DNA from: Parafenestella ontariensis
Taxonomy: Eukaryota > Ascomycota > Dothideomycetes > Pleosporales > Cucurbitariaceae
Reading direction: 5' to 3'
Length of the DNA: 64,000 nucleotides
Assembly: GCA_021596325.1 (NCBI GenBank)
Contig: JAKGDA010000006.1
Coordinates: forward strand, 1,240,001-1,304,000
This document shows positions 43,903 to 55,679 of this stretch, in pieces (position 1 is the stretch's first letter; every line of letters starts with the position of its first letter). The notes under the pieces are model-generated. The model did no database searches, was not told where the DNA came from, and saw nothing but the letters and a program-made list of their open reading frames with translations. The position numbers and the translations under genes are program-made.

Positions 43903-46351
43903 ATGAGCCAGGGCGGCCAGGATGCGAAGCTCTTTGCGAGGGTACGTCTGCTCTGTTTGTCCGTACCCCCCGTATAGCCGTAGACCAGAATCACCACCCC
44001 CATGCTCTCCTACTCGCTCCCGTATCTTGATCGCAGCTTGAATCGCACGGCGCACGCGACAGTACAGGCCCTCTTCTTCTTCGTCTACTTGCTATGACCG
44101 CCCGTCGCCATGATCATGTTTCTCCCCTACTCCTTTGACGGCGCGCGCTTACAATACCTCCGCACTCCACAGGGCAAGGTCGCGGAGCTTCGCCTCGAGC
44201 TCAACAGCGGCGGCAAGAAGGACAAGAACTTCTCCGCCAAGAAGACGGCCCTCAAGAAGATCGTCGCAAACATGACCATGAGCAACAATGACATGGTCGC
44301 CCTCTTCCCGGACATCGTCGGCTGCATGCACATACCGAGTCTGGAGATCAAGAAGATGTGGGTGACATTATACTGTTTGAGGAAGGAGCGAGGCTGACGG
44401 CAGCAGGTGCTTCTTGTATCTGGTCAACTATGCCAGGATCAAGCCCGACATTGCCCTCAAGGCGCTGCCTATCATCCAGGAGGACATGCACGACAATAAT
44501 CCCTTAGTACGCGCACTCGCATTACGGACCATGTCGTATATCCACGTTCGCGAGTTTGTCGAAGCGACCGTACCGCATCTGAAGACGCTCCTGAAAGACT
44601 CAGACCCATACGTTCGCAAGACCGCTGCCTTCTGCGTCGCGAAGCTCTATGACCATGACCGCCATTTGGTGGAAGCATCCGACCTCATCGATAAACTCAA
44701 CGGCATGCTGAGGGATGAGAACCCAACAGTAGTCTCAAGTGCACTGGCAGGCTTGATGGACATCTGGGAACGAAGCGAGAACATCAAACTCACCATTGAC
44801 TACGCAAGCGCATCCAAGATCGTTTCAATTCTGCCGGACTGCTCTGAATGGGGCCAGACATACATCCTGGAAGCTATGATGAACTACGTTCCGCAAGACA
44901 CAGCTGAAGCCGCACTCCTGGCCGAGCGAATATCGCCTCGCCTCTCGCATTCCAACTCTGCTGTTGTTCTTACCTGCATCCGCGTCATTCTCTATCTAAT
45001 GAACTACATCTCGGACCAAAAAGTCGTCACCTCCTTGTGTAATAAACTCTCGCCACCTCTCGTCACTTTACTCTCCAAAGGTCCGGAGATCCAGTATCTA
45101 GCCCTACGTAATGCTCTTCTGATCCTCCAGCGGCGGCCGGAGGTACTACGAAACGATATCCGCGTTTTCTTTTGTAAATATAACGATCCCATCTATGTGA
45201 AGGTCACGAAACTCGAGCTCATTTTCATGCTTGCATCGGAAAGGAATATCAAGGAGGTGCTGACGGAGCTTGCCGAGTAAGTCTTCTAGTTACTTAGGGT
45301 TCAGACTATCCTCAGTACTAATGATGTTAGATATGCCACCGAGATCGATGTTGACTTTGTCCGCAAGTCAGTGCGCGCAATCGGCAAACTCGCCATCAAG
45401 ATAGCGCCAGCAGCACAGCTTTGTATCAGCACGCTACTCGCCCTCGTCAGTACGAAAGTGTCGTACATTGTGCAAGAAGCGACAGTCGTGATTCGCAACA
45501 TCTTCCGCAAATACCCCAATCAGTACGAATCGATCATCTCAACATTATGCGAGAATCTCGATTCGCTAGACGAGCCAGAAGCGAAGGCAGCCATGATCTG
45601 GGTCATTGGACAGTATGCCGATCGAATAGAAGACTCAGACGTACTTCTCGAAGATTTCCTAGATTCATTCCAAGAGGAAACGCATGAGGTGCAACTAGCA
45701 CTACTCACAGCAACGGTGAAGCTCTTCATCCAACGACCAACTCGCGGCTCCACGCTCGTACCCAAGGTCCTGAAGTGGGCCACGGAGGAAACCGACAACC
45801 CCGATCTGCGCGACCGAGGCTACATGTACTGGCGTCTCCTCTCCTCAGCGCCGGAGGAAGCGAAGAAGGTGGTTATGGGAGAGAAGCCCCCCATCACCGC
45901 TGAAGAATCAGAGAAGCTCGACCCAGGCACACTAGAGGAAATGTGTCTCAATGTCGGCACACTAGCGACTGTGTACCTCAAGCCAGTCAACCAAGTCTTC
46001 CGCTCAGCACGACCACGCAAACTGCAAGACTCTCCCGCCCTGCAGCGCCAAGAACTTCCCACTGTAAAAGCAGCACAACAAGCGCGTGACCGCGCAGCAG
46101 CAGACCGGTCCAGACTTGACACTTCAGCTACCAACGGGAATGGGTCGACGAATGGAAATGGCATGGCTGCAGCAGTGAGTGATGCGGATATGTATTTTGC
46201 TAGCGTGGGCCGACAGAGCACGTTTGGCGGATCACCTATTTCGGCAGATCAGGTTGGTGTCGGAGGCGGTTGGGTAGTCAATCAGAACGAGCCGCAGCAT
46301 ATGGTTTTGAGTCCTGGGGGGAATGATGGGAATCAGGATCTGTTGATGTAG
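43903..46351 (+). CDS. Beta-adaptin, AP-1 type (Apl2-like)
   Basis: Exons 43903-43941, 44173-44357, 44407-45276 and 45331-46351 give 704 residues. The first exon encodes only 13 residues (MSQGGQDAKLFAR) and is separated by a 231-nt intron, long for this window. GKVAELRLELNSGGKKDKNF starts the adaptin solenoid; VRALALRTMSYI, SNSAVVLTCIRVILYLM and YIVQEATVVIRNIFRKYPNQ are near-invariant beta-adaptin blocks. There is no ear domain after the hinge, as usual in fungal AP-1/AP-2 beta. The protein is the large beta subunit of a clathrin adaptor acting at the trans-Golgi/endosome. I assign it to AP-1 rather than AP-2 by its N-terminal block, from memory. Confidence 0.92.
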
Positions 46352-46639
46352 ATGCGGGTGGGGATGCAAAGCAGGTGGTGTATAGCGGGTGTAATGATAC
46401 ATAGCGATTTTCAATGTTGCATATTTGATCTTCACGATCTGAACGTCTGGGAATATTTTGACTAAATCTTAAGACATGCTATTCAATCGCTCTATGGCGC
46501 AGAAGTTTGCCGTTATTCCCCCAATAACCAAACAAGCAAGGGCAGCGGAAGCGACCACAGCTTTGACGAGAGGGATTTGCCGAATATGCCTGTTCAAGCT
46601 GTAATTGAGATTCCAAATTGGATGTTGCCTGTCTTTGAT

Positions 46640-48521
46640 CTACCACCAGTCAGAATTGTCTGAGTCATACCAATACAAGTCTTCCTCCTCCGTCGTCTCA
46701 TCATCTTCGTCGATACCAGCCTGTTTGCTCGAATAGAGCTGGTGCCATTGGTCGAGATTCGCCCTCTGCTTTACCGATAACATGACCCTGCTTTCGTAAA
46801 CTGCTCGTACGGCATTTCTCGTCTTCCATTTGAAGGTTCCGGGATGAGATACTATAAACAGGACGGCATTGAAGATGGTATTCTTGTGTTTATCGCTGCT
46901 CTGAAGCGTGTCTTGTAGAATGGAATAGACAAGTTTGAACGCGGCATCTCGAGCTTTCGATTTATCCCGATCTTCATCATAGCCTAGTCCGGCTTTCAAA
47001 TCTTTGATGATTTCAATGAGCGTCCGGCCTTTGCAGACGTCGACCTGAAGAAAATTGTACGTATCACAAAGGGTCCGATAAGAAGTGATGTCGCTGGACA
47101 TTGAACGAAAGCACTGGCGGTACCCTGATTCAATTCCTTTGAGGGCGACATCAAAAAGAGGAATCGCTTCGTGGATGATGTTCGTTGATTGAGGTGAATT
47201 CTCGCCGCTGTTGAGGACTAGGGACGCTAGTCGCGGGATCCGAGAGACGTCAAGCTCATATCGTACGTTTCCAATTGTGATCGGTGTCCTCGCGTGTGAT
47301 GCAGTGCTTGTTTGTGCCGGCGCCTAACAAATATGTGTCAGATGTGCTCATTGCCATTGTGCTTACTGACCTTGTAATGCTTTACACCTTCCGACGAAGC
47401 CGTCTTCTGCTCACCGGCGATGACCTCCAACTTCATCCCGCCGTCGTAACTGACGATTGCAACCTGACTGGGACTACGTTTCACTGCTTCAATGATTTGA
47501 TTCAATAGACAGCCCAAACTGCAAAGAACCTTTTGGTTGCTCCTTTCCCAATCGCGAACACTCTGGGTCATCTCCCGGACTTGGACATCATCGAAGAGAC
47601 CATATTTATGGTAAGCGGTAGCCAGTTGTGGAGTCTGTGATATCCAAAGCTGAGCTATAGTCTCGTTCATATCCAGGCTCTTACCAGCAGCTCGTGTCTT
47701 GATTTCCACGATGGAAGAACAGTCTACCTCTTTACCTTCTCTTTTGACTGTAATTGTGGATGTATGCGTTGATGCAGGAGCGGAGTCTGCGAGCTGCAGG
47801 TTTTCTAGTAACTGCGGCAGAGAGTCAGTCGTCTTTGACTGCTTCTGGACCGTAGCCCGCCCTAATTCAACATCGATGTACCCATCAGTCTCGTTTCGGA
47901 CCACGCATTGCAAGCCGCCGAAGCGAAAACGGGTGATTCTGTAATATCCAGTGGTTTGGGTCGCGCACTTTGTGAACGCCTTCTCGAAGTTGCGACCGTA
48001 ACCTCGGAAGCCCTGAATGACCGTAGTAGTCTCATTATCCATGCGCGTAAACAGTGCCCTCTTGCCGTCGACGATTTCGACCTGTATCTGAAAGGATTCA
48101 CTTGAAGACCCATCGAGGAAGCGGAGAAGTTTTCTGATATTGTTCCGGTCCGTGATCACGTCGACACTTCCCATGTCGAAATCGGGATTCTGGGCGAAAA
48201 GTGCACTGAACAAGGGCTCGAGAGGCGCATCGGGGATTCGCGCCGCATTTTGATCAATGTACACTTGTCCGGAGTCGGGTTCCAGTTTAATTGGTCCCGC
48301 AGGTGGTGACCAAAGAGGCGGAGAGCCTTGTTAGTTATTAAAAAGAAGTACTTGACAAGCGTCTCTATCAACAGCTTACCAGGCACTAAAATGGTAGGGA
48401 CATCGCTGTCAACCCAGTTATAAGAAGCGAGGTATTCGAATTCGGTGATTGTTGCATGAGCAGGGTCCAGACGGTCACTCAAGTCAGAGCGAAATATCGC
48501 GGCGACTACTTGAGAAGTCAT
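46640..48521 (-). CDS. Conserved fungal protein of unknown function (593 aa)
   Basis: Exons 48521-48380, 48326-47371 and 47323-46640 give 593 residues, all joins in frame. The N-terminal part has FEYLASYNWVDSDVPTILVP, then GYGRNFEKAF and YRITRFRFGGLQCVVRNETD, conserved blocks of a widespread Pezizomycotina family. In databases this family sometimes carries a geranylgeranyl-diphosphate-synthase label, as I recall; no DDxxD prenyl-synthase motif is present, so I do not use that name. The region VEIKTRAAGKSLDMNETIAQ looks like a nuclease-like VEIKTR strand. The last exon begins TPITIGNVRYELDVSRIP, resembling the start of a BTB-like fold, and ends in an acidic tail. Probably cytosolic or nuclear. 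Confidence 0.75.
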
Positions 48522-49442
48522 GCTGGCACCGGGCAGATGTCGCAAGGCCAAAGAGACGATTTTGAGATGCAATACAAGCTGCTGTATCCTTAGTGACTGG
48601 CTTCCTTCATACATATTGGAGGGAGTAGCCAGCTTAAATCCTCAGCTGATGTTCATCATGTCCGCAACGTTGCACAGCAGAACGCCCTATCTGTATGGTT
48701 TGTTGGCAGCATTGCCATTGGATAGACGTGAGAATGCCGAACGCATTCTGCATAACCCGGCGATGCAGTAAGGAACTTGATCCTATCAATGACTGTTAAA
48801 GCCGGTGAACACTCTTCTTACACGTGTGAGCTGAAGACAGGCCGAGAAAGCAATGGGCCGCTCTATACCACATGAAAGCAAATTCAGGAAATAGAAAGGT
48901 TGTGTTCTTAGTGAATTACAAACGAAGCTGTCGAAAATAGAAGTCTCAACGCAGAGTTGGTGAAGCAAGTGCACCGCAGTTACATTAAAACAACGTTATC
49001 TTTCCATGAGATATACGCAGTTTTTTCAAGGGGTGGCAATGGTTTCCTCTGAGATCACTATTACATTTGTAACCACGGGTAGAGGTATAGCGGGGTTGAT
49101 GCTAGACGTCTGATCAATTGCGCGTATTGCGGAACATGTGTTTTCGACGCGTAATGACTGATTATGCCATGATTCGAAACAACATCTTCCATCACCTTTT
49201 GAAACACCCGGTCAACGGCTGACCCACGGCATGGCACGCGTTGGTGGTCTCAGAGGTCAGCCTTATGCATCGTTGATTTAGCGCTTCGCTTGGGCCGACC
49301 CTGTTTTGGTGGTTGCCCCAGCGAAAGGAACCAGGCTCCGTCATAGCGCGCCCGTCCCTTTCTTTCACCACCAAGACACAGATAAGAAACACCACAAAGA
49401 GTACACGAGACACGCGCCGCGACGCGGCCAGAGACGGCAAAC
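48522..49442. other. Intergenic
   Basis: A divergent promoter region of the 593-aa protein and the HDAC. No other gene is supported. Confidence 0.6.
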
Positions 49443-52400
49443 ATGCAGAGCCAGCAGCCAGCACCAGCGCCTGCTGCAGGCACGGGCACTCCCAGGGCGC
49501 CGCGACAAACAAACAACGACGCGAACCATCTTTCACACCCGCTGAAGCGCCTCTCGCTTCAAACGGCTGCAAACACGGCACTACCACAGTCGCCGGGCCT
49601 CAATTCGCCTAGACACCCCGCAGAATCCCAACGAACTCCTTCGTCACCCAAGCCGCCGCCACTTTCCATCCGCCGCAGCTCCAGTGTCGTCAGTTTGAAC
49701 CGATCGCAATCGCCCGCGCTGGGAAGGAAATCGTCCAACTCGTCATTACGGGGCGACGCGCCTGGCACTCCCCGGGGCGCTCTTTCCCGCCGATCTTCCT
49801 TCAACCCAAACATGCCCTCGCCTATCGGGGCGAAGAGCCCGCTGCAGCCCCCGCCAGAAGAGAAGCTGCCATTGCGCGCATGCGACGTGGCGGAAGAGCA
49901 CTTCAAGAAGGAGCTGGCACGTCATGAAGGCGTGGCCGGGGCAGTCAATGCGGGCACGGTTGTCATCGTCCACGACCAATGCTACGGCCACCGCTTCTCC
50001 AGGCCTAAGACGCCGAAGAGCACGCTTAGCCTTATCATGGAGCGACCGGAGAGGATATTGGCCAGCGTGCTGGGCATATCAGCAGCCTACGTACGACTGG
50101 GCGAACGCCATTCCGACGGAAGCCATCCACCACACCCAGCCCACAACCCGCCAGAGAGCATACCCTTCAAAATCCGCAAGACCTCACGACTGGTAGATAT
50201 CACCTCACCGGTCGTTACCAATGTGCATGGAACAGTGTGGATGAATGAGCTGAAGTCTTTGTGCGACAACGCGGAGCGAAAGCTAGCGTCCACCGGGAAA
50301 GAGCTGGCTAGAGATGCGCCTTCCGCACCAGGGCAGGCACCGAAGAACGAACTGCACGCAGGCGACCTGTACCTATGTTCAGAGTCGATGCATGCTTTCC
50401 AGGGTGCTCTCGGGGGCGTTCTAGATGCTGTAGATGCTGTCTTTCAGGGCACGAGCATGGGCAACGGTCCCTCACGAGCCTTCGTCTGCATTCGTCCACC
50501 GGGGCATCACTGCTCTGCCGACTTTCCTTCTGGATTCTGCTGGCTGAACAATGTTCACGTCGGCATCGAGCACGCCATGATGAATTATGGACTCACCCAT
50601 GCCGCCATTATCGACTTCGATCTGCATCACGGAGACGGCTCGCAGGCTATTACATGGGCGCGCAACAAGAAGGTCCAGAACATGTCAAAGAACACACCAA
50701 ACTGGAAGAAGACATCGATCGGATATTTCAGCTTGCACGACATCAACTCATATCCTTGCGAGGACGGCGACGACGATAAAGTGCAGGCGGCTAGTCTCTG
50801 CATCGACAACGCACATGGACAGTCGATTTGGAACGTACACTTGCAGTCCTGGAAAACCCCTGAGCAGTTTTGGGCCATCTACGAAGAGAAGTACACAGTG
50901 CTAATCGAGAAGACGCGCCAGTACCTCAAGTTCCACACGAACAGGCTACGTACTACGCCCAATCATCCGACTCCAAAGGCGGCCATCTTCTTATCTGCCG
51001 GTTTCGATGCTAGCGAGTGGGAGACTGCAGGTATGCAGCGCCATTCTGTCAACGTACCTACCGAGTTCTACGCTCGTTTCACCCGGGATGTGGTTCGTTT
51101 AGCAGAAGAAGAAGGTACAGGTGTGGATGGTCGCGTCATCTCTGTTCTGGAAGGTGGCTATAGTAATCGAGCCCTTTCTAGTGGAGTGTTTAGCCACCTA
51201 AGCGGTCTTTGTGATGGCCAATTGTGGACCGATTCAAAGCCATCCAAAGGGCTCGCGTTCGACATGCGCCAGCGTCTAGGCGGGCTGAGCATGCACGACG
51301 AAGACACGCCCATGCAGTCAGTCGAGGTGGAGTCTACACCCATTACCTACGACCCTCTATGGTGGCATCCAACGCAGCTGTCTGAATTGGAGAATCTCGT
51401 AGATCCTCCGCAAGCGGCTCCGCCGAAGAAGCCGCGCACCGGACCCCAGTCGCACTTTTCTTCTCCGACGCAGTCGTTCACTGCCAAGGTTGTTGATCCA
51501 ACGAAGCTCAGCCGTAGCGTCTCTGGCAGATACACTGCAAGCCCTTCTCGAGCGCCAACGCCTCCTCCACCAGATGTCGACTGGGCTACCGCAGCTCATG
51601 CTTTGAGCAAGCTGTTGATTCCCTCGGATCGACAGACTCGTAGCCACAAACCGGAGGACTTGGCAGAACAGAAGATCAAGAGAGAAAAACTGGCGCCACC
51701 AAATCCGACATTCACAAATGGCGAACCGTCAGGACGACAGCTGCGTGGTCGCAAGGCTGCCCCGTCCTATGCCGATCCAGGCTCCGACGATGAGAAGGCA
51801 TCCCTCCGTGCGGAATCAAGGGCCGACAGGCGCAAGACGATCGCTGACTTTCCGTTGGCCTCTGTGGAACCTCCAGCCCCAGCCCGTTCTGTCTCGCGCC
51901 GAATGAGCATCGCTTCGAGCGTGTCATCGATTGGTGACAGGAGTGTCAGTCGTGCACCGAGTGTTCCCGCAAGCAGACGGAGCGTAGCGCCCACACCAGC
52001 TCCTACTAATGGTATCCCGGTGAAGAAGGCTAGAGGAACCGCAACCACGGCAAGCTCTCGTGCAACTCAACGCCCGCCAGTACCGCGTATACCATCAAGT
52101 TACGCGAGCAAGACGACCGCAGCGAAGGGCAAGGAGAACGATGACGTCGATGCACTTACTTCGGGCTTGAAGCGAATCACTCTGAAGATGCCCTCGAAGG
52201 AGGAATACGAAGCTCGCGAGAGAGAGAAGGAGGAGAAGCAAAAGGCCGCAGAAACAGCGAGGAAGGGTACTACGAAGACAACTACTAAGAAGGCGCCCGC
52301 GGCCCGCGCAACTACCACGAAAGCGGCCGCCAAACCTGCAGCAGCCAAGAAAGGCCCTGGCCGTCCATCGAAGGCAACAAAGCCTCCATCGCCTGAGGCT

Positions 52401-53078
52401 CCGAAGCTACAAAGTGCGGCAAGCGTGCCTCTTGAACAGCCTCAGCCCGTGCAGGCTGAGCCGAGCTCAGCTTTGGTACAACCTGCTCTACCGCCGCCCG
52501 CTCCGGAAGCCCAAGCTGCCCCGGAGCCTCCTGCAGTGGACCGCCGCACTTCTAGTGGGTTCATGGAGCCGCCAACCGAACTTGAAGATATGACCGTGAC
52601 CCCCGAGCAGCTTCGCGAGCAGTTGCCAATGCCATCTTTCGTTACTGTGACTGAGCCATTGCCTGTCACTTCCCCGCCCCCTCGGGCAGACACGCCTCCG
52701 CCTCCTCCACCGTCGAGTATCCCACAGTTCGTCAACTACACAAGCCAGTCCTTCGGAGGGACTCCCGGGGGTTCTACTCAGATGAGTTCGCCAGAGCCGC
52801 AAGTGTCTGCATCTCTGCAATGGCTTCCTCCCAACTCCGACACGGCTCCTTCGTCCACGACGGGCTCTCGACCAATGTCGCCCGCGAGCAGGAAGCAGGA
52901 CTTGCCTGTGTTTTCAGCAAATGGCATGATCCCGTTTGCAATGAACCAAAATGCCGCTCCGATGAATCCTGGTGCCATGTCAGGCTTCGTGCCTGGACAA
53001 CACGGTGCTGCAGCGGATGTCAAGAAGGAGGAGAAGCTCGAGAACATGTGGGAAGTTCCAGATACGCCGGGCCGATAG
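49443..53078 (+). CDS. hosB: Hos3-type histone deacetylase
   Basis: A single exon of 1211 residues. The catalytic arginase-like domain spans about 140-620. Key motifs are VCIRPPGHHCSADFPSGFCW (His355, His356), AIIDFDLHHGDGSQ (zinc ligands Asp391 and His395 region), LSAGFDASEWE and a C-terminal VLEGGYSN. These identify a zinc-dependent HDAC of the fungal Hos3/HosB class, which removes acetyl groups from histones or other proteins. The long C-terminal half is low-complexity, Pro/Ser/Ala/Lys-rich. It includes an AT-hook-like KKGPGRPSKA near residue 967, which would favour nuclear or DNA contact. The first ATG (49443) fits; the N-terminal 140 residues are also Ser/Pro-rich. The gene symbol follows Aspergillus naming. 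Confidence 0.93.
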   Translation: MQSQQPAPAPAAGTGTPRAPRQTNNDANHLSHPLKRLSLQTAANTALPQSPGLNSPRHPAESQRTPSSPKPPPLSIRRSSSVVSLNRSQSPALGRKSSNSSLRGDAPGTPRGALSRRSSFNPNMPSPIGAKSPLQPPPEEKLPLRACDVAEEHFKKELARHEGVAGAVNAGTVVIVHDQCYGHRFSRPKTPKSTLSLIMERPERILASVLGISAAYVRLGERHSDGSHPPHPAHNPPESIPFKIRKTSRLVDITSPVVTNVHGTVWMNELKSLCDNAERKLASTGKELARDAPSAPGQAPKNELHAGDLYLCSESMHAFQGALGGVLDAVDAVFQGTSMGNGPSRAFVCIRPPGHHCSADFPSGFCWLNNVHVGIEHAMMNYGLTHAAIIDFDLHHGDGSQAITWARNKKVQNMSKNTPNWKKTSIGYFSLHDINSYPCEDGDDDKVQAASLCIDNAHGQSIWNVHLQSWKTPEQFWAIYEEKYTVLIEKTRQYLKFHTNRLRTTPNHPTPKAAIFLSAGFDASEWETAGMQRHSVNVPTEFYARFTRDVVRLAEEEGTGVDGRVISVLEGGYSNRALSSGVFSHLSGLCDGQLWTDSKPSKGLAFDMRQRLGGLSMHDEDTPMQSVEVESTPITYDPLWWHPTQLSELENLVDPPQAAPPKKPRTGPQSHFSSPTQSFTAKVVDPTKLSRSVSGRYTASPSRAPTPPPPDVDWATAAHALSKLLIPSDRQTRSHKPEDLAEQKIKREKLAPPNPTFTNGEPSGRQLRGRKAAPSYADPGSDDEKASLRAESRADRRKTIADFPLASVEPPAPARSVSRRMSIASSVSSIGDRSVSRAPSVPASRRSVAPTPAPTNGIPVKKARGTATTASSRATQRPPVPRIPSSYASKTTAAKGKENDDVDALTSGLKRITLKMPSKEEYEAREREKEEKQKAAETARKGTTKTTTKKAPAARATTTKAAAKPAAAKKGPGRPSKATKPPSPEAPKLQSAASVPLEQPQPVQAEPSSALVQPALPPPAPEAQAAPEPPAVDRRTSSGFMEPPTELEDMTVTPEQLREQLPMPSFVTVTEPLPVTSPPPRADTPPPPPPSSIPQFVNYTSQSFGGTPGGSTQMSSPEPQVSASLQWLPPNSDTAPSSTTGSRPMSPASRKQDLPVFSANGMIPFAMNQNAAPMNPGAMSGFVPGQHGAAADVKKEEKLENMWEVPDTPGR

Positions 53079-54083
53079 CGTAATCTGTGCTGCCTAAGGT
53101 GTATACCACTGCAGCTCACACCGATGATGTCGGTTTCATTATGAAACACAACTATGGCGTCTTTTCATGGTTATTGTCGGCTTGCGCAAGGCGGACTAGA
53201 CGTGACGATACCCTGTCCCGCCGTTATTGGTGGGGTTCTTTTTCTGGCGTTGACTGCGTTCTTGGGCGAATCGGCGCGCTAGCCGTGGGGACGTTGGGAG
53301 TGGATTGATTGATTGACTTGCCGGCGTTCTTTTCTCACTGTAGGATTTGTATTGTAACTTGTCTAGCTTACGCTGCTGTAGAGATACCCAGGGTTGAGCT
53401 TGCTTGCGCGTTTCAAGATGTTTAATGCTATCTTTGCTTATTTATGATATCTGTTTTTCGCCATACATGACATGCTTGATTTCGTCGCCATCGATGCCAT
53501 TGCTGTGTGAATCCTAATTCTTCGCCACGCAATTCCTTTCTCTCCAAGCGCCCGTTCTCCCACAGCCATGGCCCGCCCTGCAGTCCCCGCATCTGTGCCG
53601 CAGCAAAGCTGCAGCAGCGCTGTCACAAGGTGCAGGGGCGGCCGGAGCGGGAACCAATTACTAGCGCCGAGGCCTATCACAGGGACAAGGTTTAGTGCGG
53701 GGCAAGCTCAAGCTGGGGGAGGGCAGACGCGGCAAGCTTCCAGGCGTGGCGTACTGGGCCCCTAACATGTTGCAGGAGGGCCTGAATGACGTACCTTTTG
53801 CAATGGCCTTGATTGCGTTTGAAACGCGAGAGCGAGCGGCGACTTGGCGGGTCGGAATGGCGTGACGGTGCGGCTGCCTAGAATATGTACATACATATCA
53901 TCTGCCTTGTTGGCTGTTGTGAAGTGCAGCTGCTGCGGCGCCTTTGTTGGTTGTGAGATTACCTTAATACCTACCTACCTCTTCAGCCCTCTTCCATAAA
54001 CGTCCTCTCCTCCCACCCTCCTCTCCGTCTCACTCCCTCCAACCCCCCCTCTCTCCCAACAAGCCCAATCCCAATTCCCAACC
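53079..54083. other. Intergenic
   Basis: The 3' flank of HDAC and the promoter and leader of the DUF1774 gene; the leader is C-rich (54000-54083). Short frames only. Confidence 0.6.
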
Positions 54084-55128
54084 ATGTCGGAGCCTGCAAC
54101 CACAAGCAGCGGCCACCGCCTCAACCCCTTCTCCCGCCGGGATGAATTCTCCTCCCGATCCATTCTCCTCTACAAAATCACCACAGCAGTCAGCTACCTC
54201 CTGCTCCTCATCACCACCTTCTACTACACCTTCAACAGCCCGCACGAAGGCCACAACCACAACCACAGCCACAACCACGACCACCATCCCCACGGCCACA
54301 AGCACCACGACGACGCTTACTTCCGCGACGCCCGATTCTGGCAGCACAACTACTCGACGCCCTTTGCGCAGAGCTCAATCATCACCAGCATCTACTGGAT
54401 CGTCCTGTTCATCCTACAGCTCGGCTACGCCTACTCGCTCTACGCGTCCAACACCGTCTACGTGACGGCCGCCGCAAACATCGGCGGCCACTTCGTCGCG
54501 AACAACCTGCTGCTCTTCGGCTTCGTGCACCTGTGGGTGCGCAGCCACTTCTGGCTCGCGGAGCTGCTGCTCGTGATCAACTTTTTCAACCTGAGCGCTG
54601 CGTACTTCCGGCATAGTACCACGCCGCGGGTGATTCACGTCAGCACGGTGAGTGGGCCGCTTGCGTGGAATTTCGTCGCGCTGTACTGGGTTGGTGCGGT
54701 CGCGGTGCATAGCAATCATTTGGCGGCGAGGGTGGTGGCGAATGTGTTTATTTGGGGGTGGTTGGGGTATGGATTGTTCTTTTTGGTTGCGTATAAGGAT
54801 TATACGATTGGGTTTGCGTTGAGTGTGCTGGCGTTTTGTAAGTCGTTCCCCCGACTCATATCATTTCCCCCTACTCCACTGTACATCCGTATCCATGTCA
54901 TGATGCAATTTACTAATGTAATGCCTTCTAGCTACTGGCGTCGGCCAATTCCTTACAAAACCTCACCTCTTCCAACTCCAATGGGTCTTTGCATTTACTA
55001 TTGGCGGTCTCCTTTTCCTCCTCTCGCTCGCTGTCGGCGTGCCGGGCTTGCTGGGTCGCGATCCGTTCCCGCGTGGGCAGATTGTCAGCGAGGATCGGGA
55101 GAGGGCGCCGTTGTTGGCGGATGAGTAG
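54084..55128 (+). CDS. DUF1774 family membrane protein with His-rich loop
   Basis: Exons 54084-54837 and 54932-55128 give 316 residues. After a cytosolic N-terminus the protein has TM1 (AVSYLLLLITTFYYTF), then a loop of about 24 residues of which half are His (starting EGHNHNHSHNHDHH). Further membrane spans follow (SIYWIVLFILQLGYAYSLY, NNLLLFGFVHLWV, PLAWNFVALYWVGAVAV and more, around eight in all). The spans and the IYWIVLFILQ / HFWLAELLLVINFFNLSA blocks match the fungal DUF1774 family. Function is unknown. The His-rich loop recalls zinc-binding loops of ZIP/ZnT transporters, which makes metal sensing or transport an inference. The C-terminus ends ERAPLLADE, with an acidic-dileucine-like sorting motif. 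Confidence 0.85.
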
Positions 55129-55676
55129 GGTGGATTAACGTCTGGAGGAGCGAGTATGTATGCGTGTGTGTGTGAATGGATGGAAGTGAGATGATGGTTG
55201 GGAGCAGAAGAGAAAGAGCATGGAAAAAGTGTTCGATGTGGTGGGTGCTTATGCAGAAGCAAAAGGTACTACGAGAATGTGGGATGAGGTCGGCTGGCTG
55301 GTGAGCGATGGTATAGGATACCAACCAACACGACGAAATGCATGGAAAAAAAACCCCCCGAAACAACAAAAACATGAGGATTGCAGCTTGCAACATCACG
55401 GCATGATATTCAATATTTTGGGACGGCATTCGGCGTTTTGGACTTGACTCTGGACAATAACTGGTGCTTCTTCGATACTTTCCTTGACTGTCAGTCAGTC
55501 AGTCTTTCTCCCGTTTCACGCACACGACATTGCTAAGATACCCTACCTACCTACCAAGCTAGTAGCTTTGCAGTCTTGTCTATCAATGTTGATAACTCTC
55601 TTCACTTATCACAGCTAGTGTAGCCTTTCAACATGTGTGTCTTGAGTCTAGAGTCTACCATCAATCAATCAATCAA
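55129..55676. other. Convergent gap with short simple repeats
   Basis: A CAGT repeat at 55489-55504 and a TCAA repeat at 55661-55679. The latter runs into the stop codon of the downstream minus-strand gene. Confidence 0.7.
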
Positions 55677-55679
55677 TCA
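55661..55679. repeat. TCAA microsatellite at the stop codon of the TGT gene
   Basis: Four and a half TCAA units; the last bases are the complement of the TGA stop (55679-55677), so slippage here could alter the C-terminus. Confidence 0.7.

Noticed and set aside
46640..48521. Label as geranylgeranyl diphosphate synthase
   Set aside because: No DDxxD motifs and no helical prenyl-synthase pattern; the label would be carried over from old annotation.
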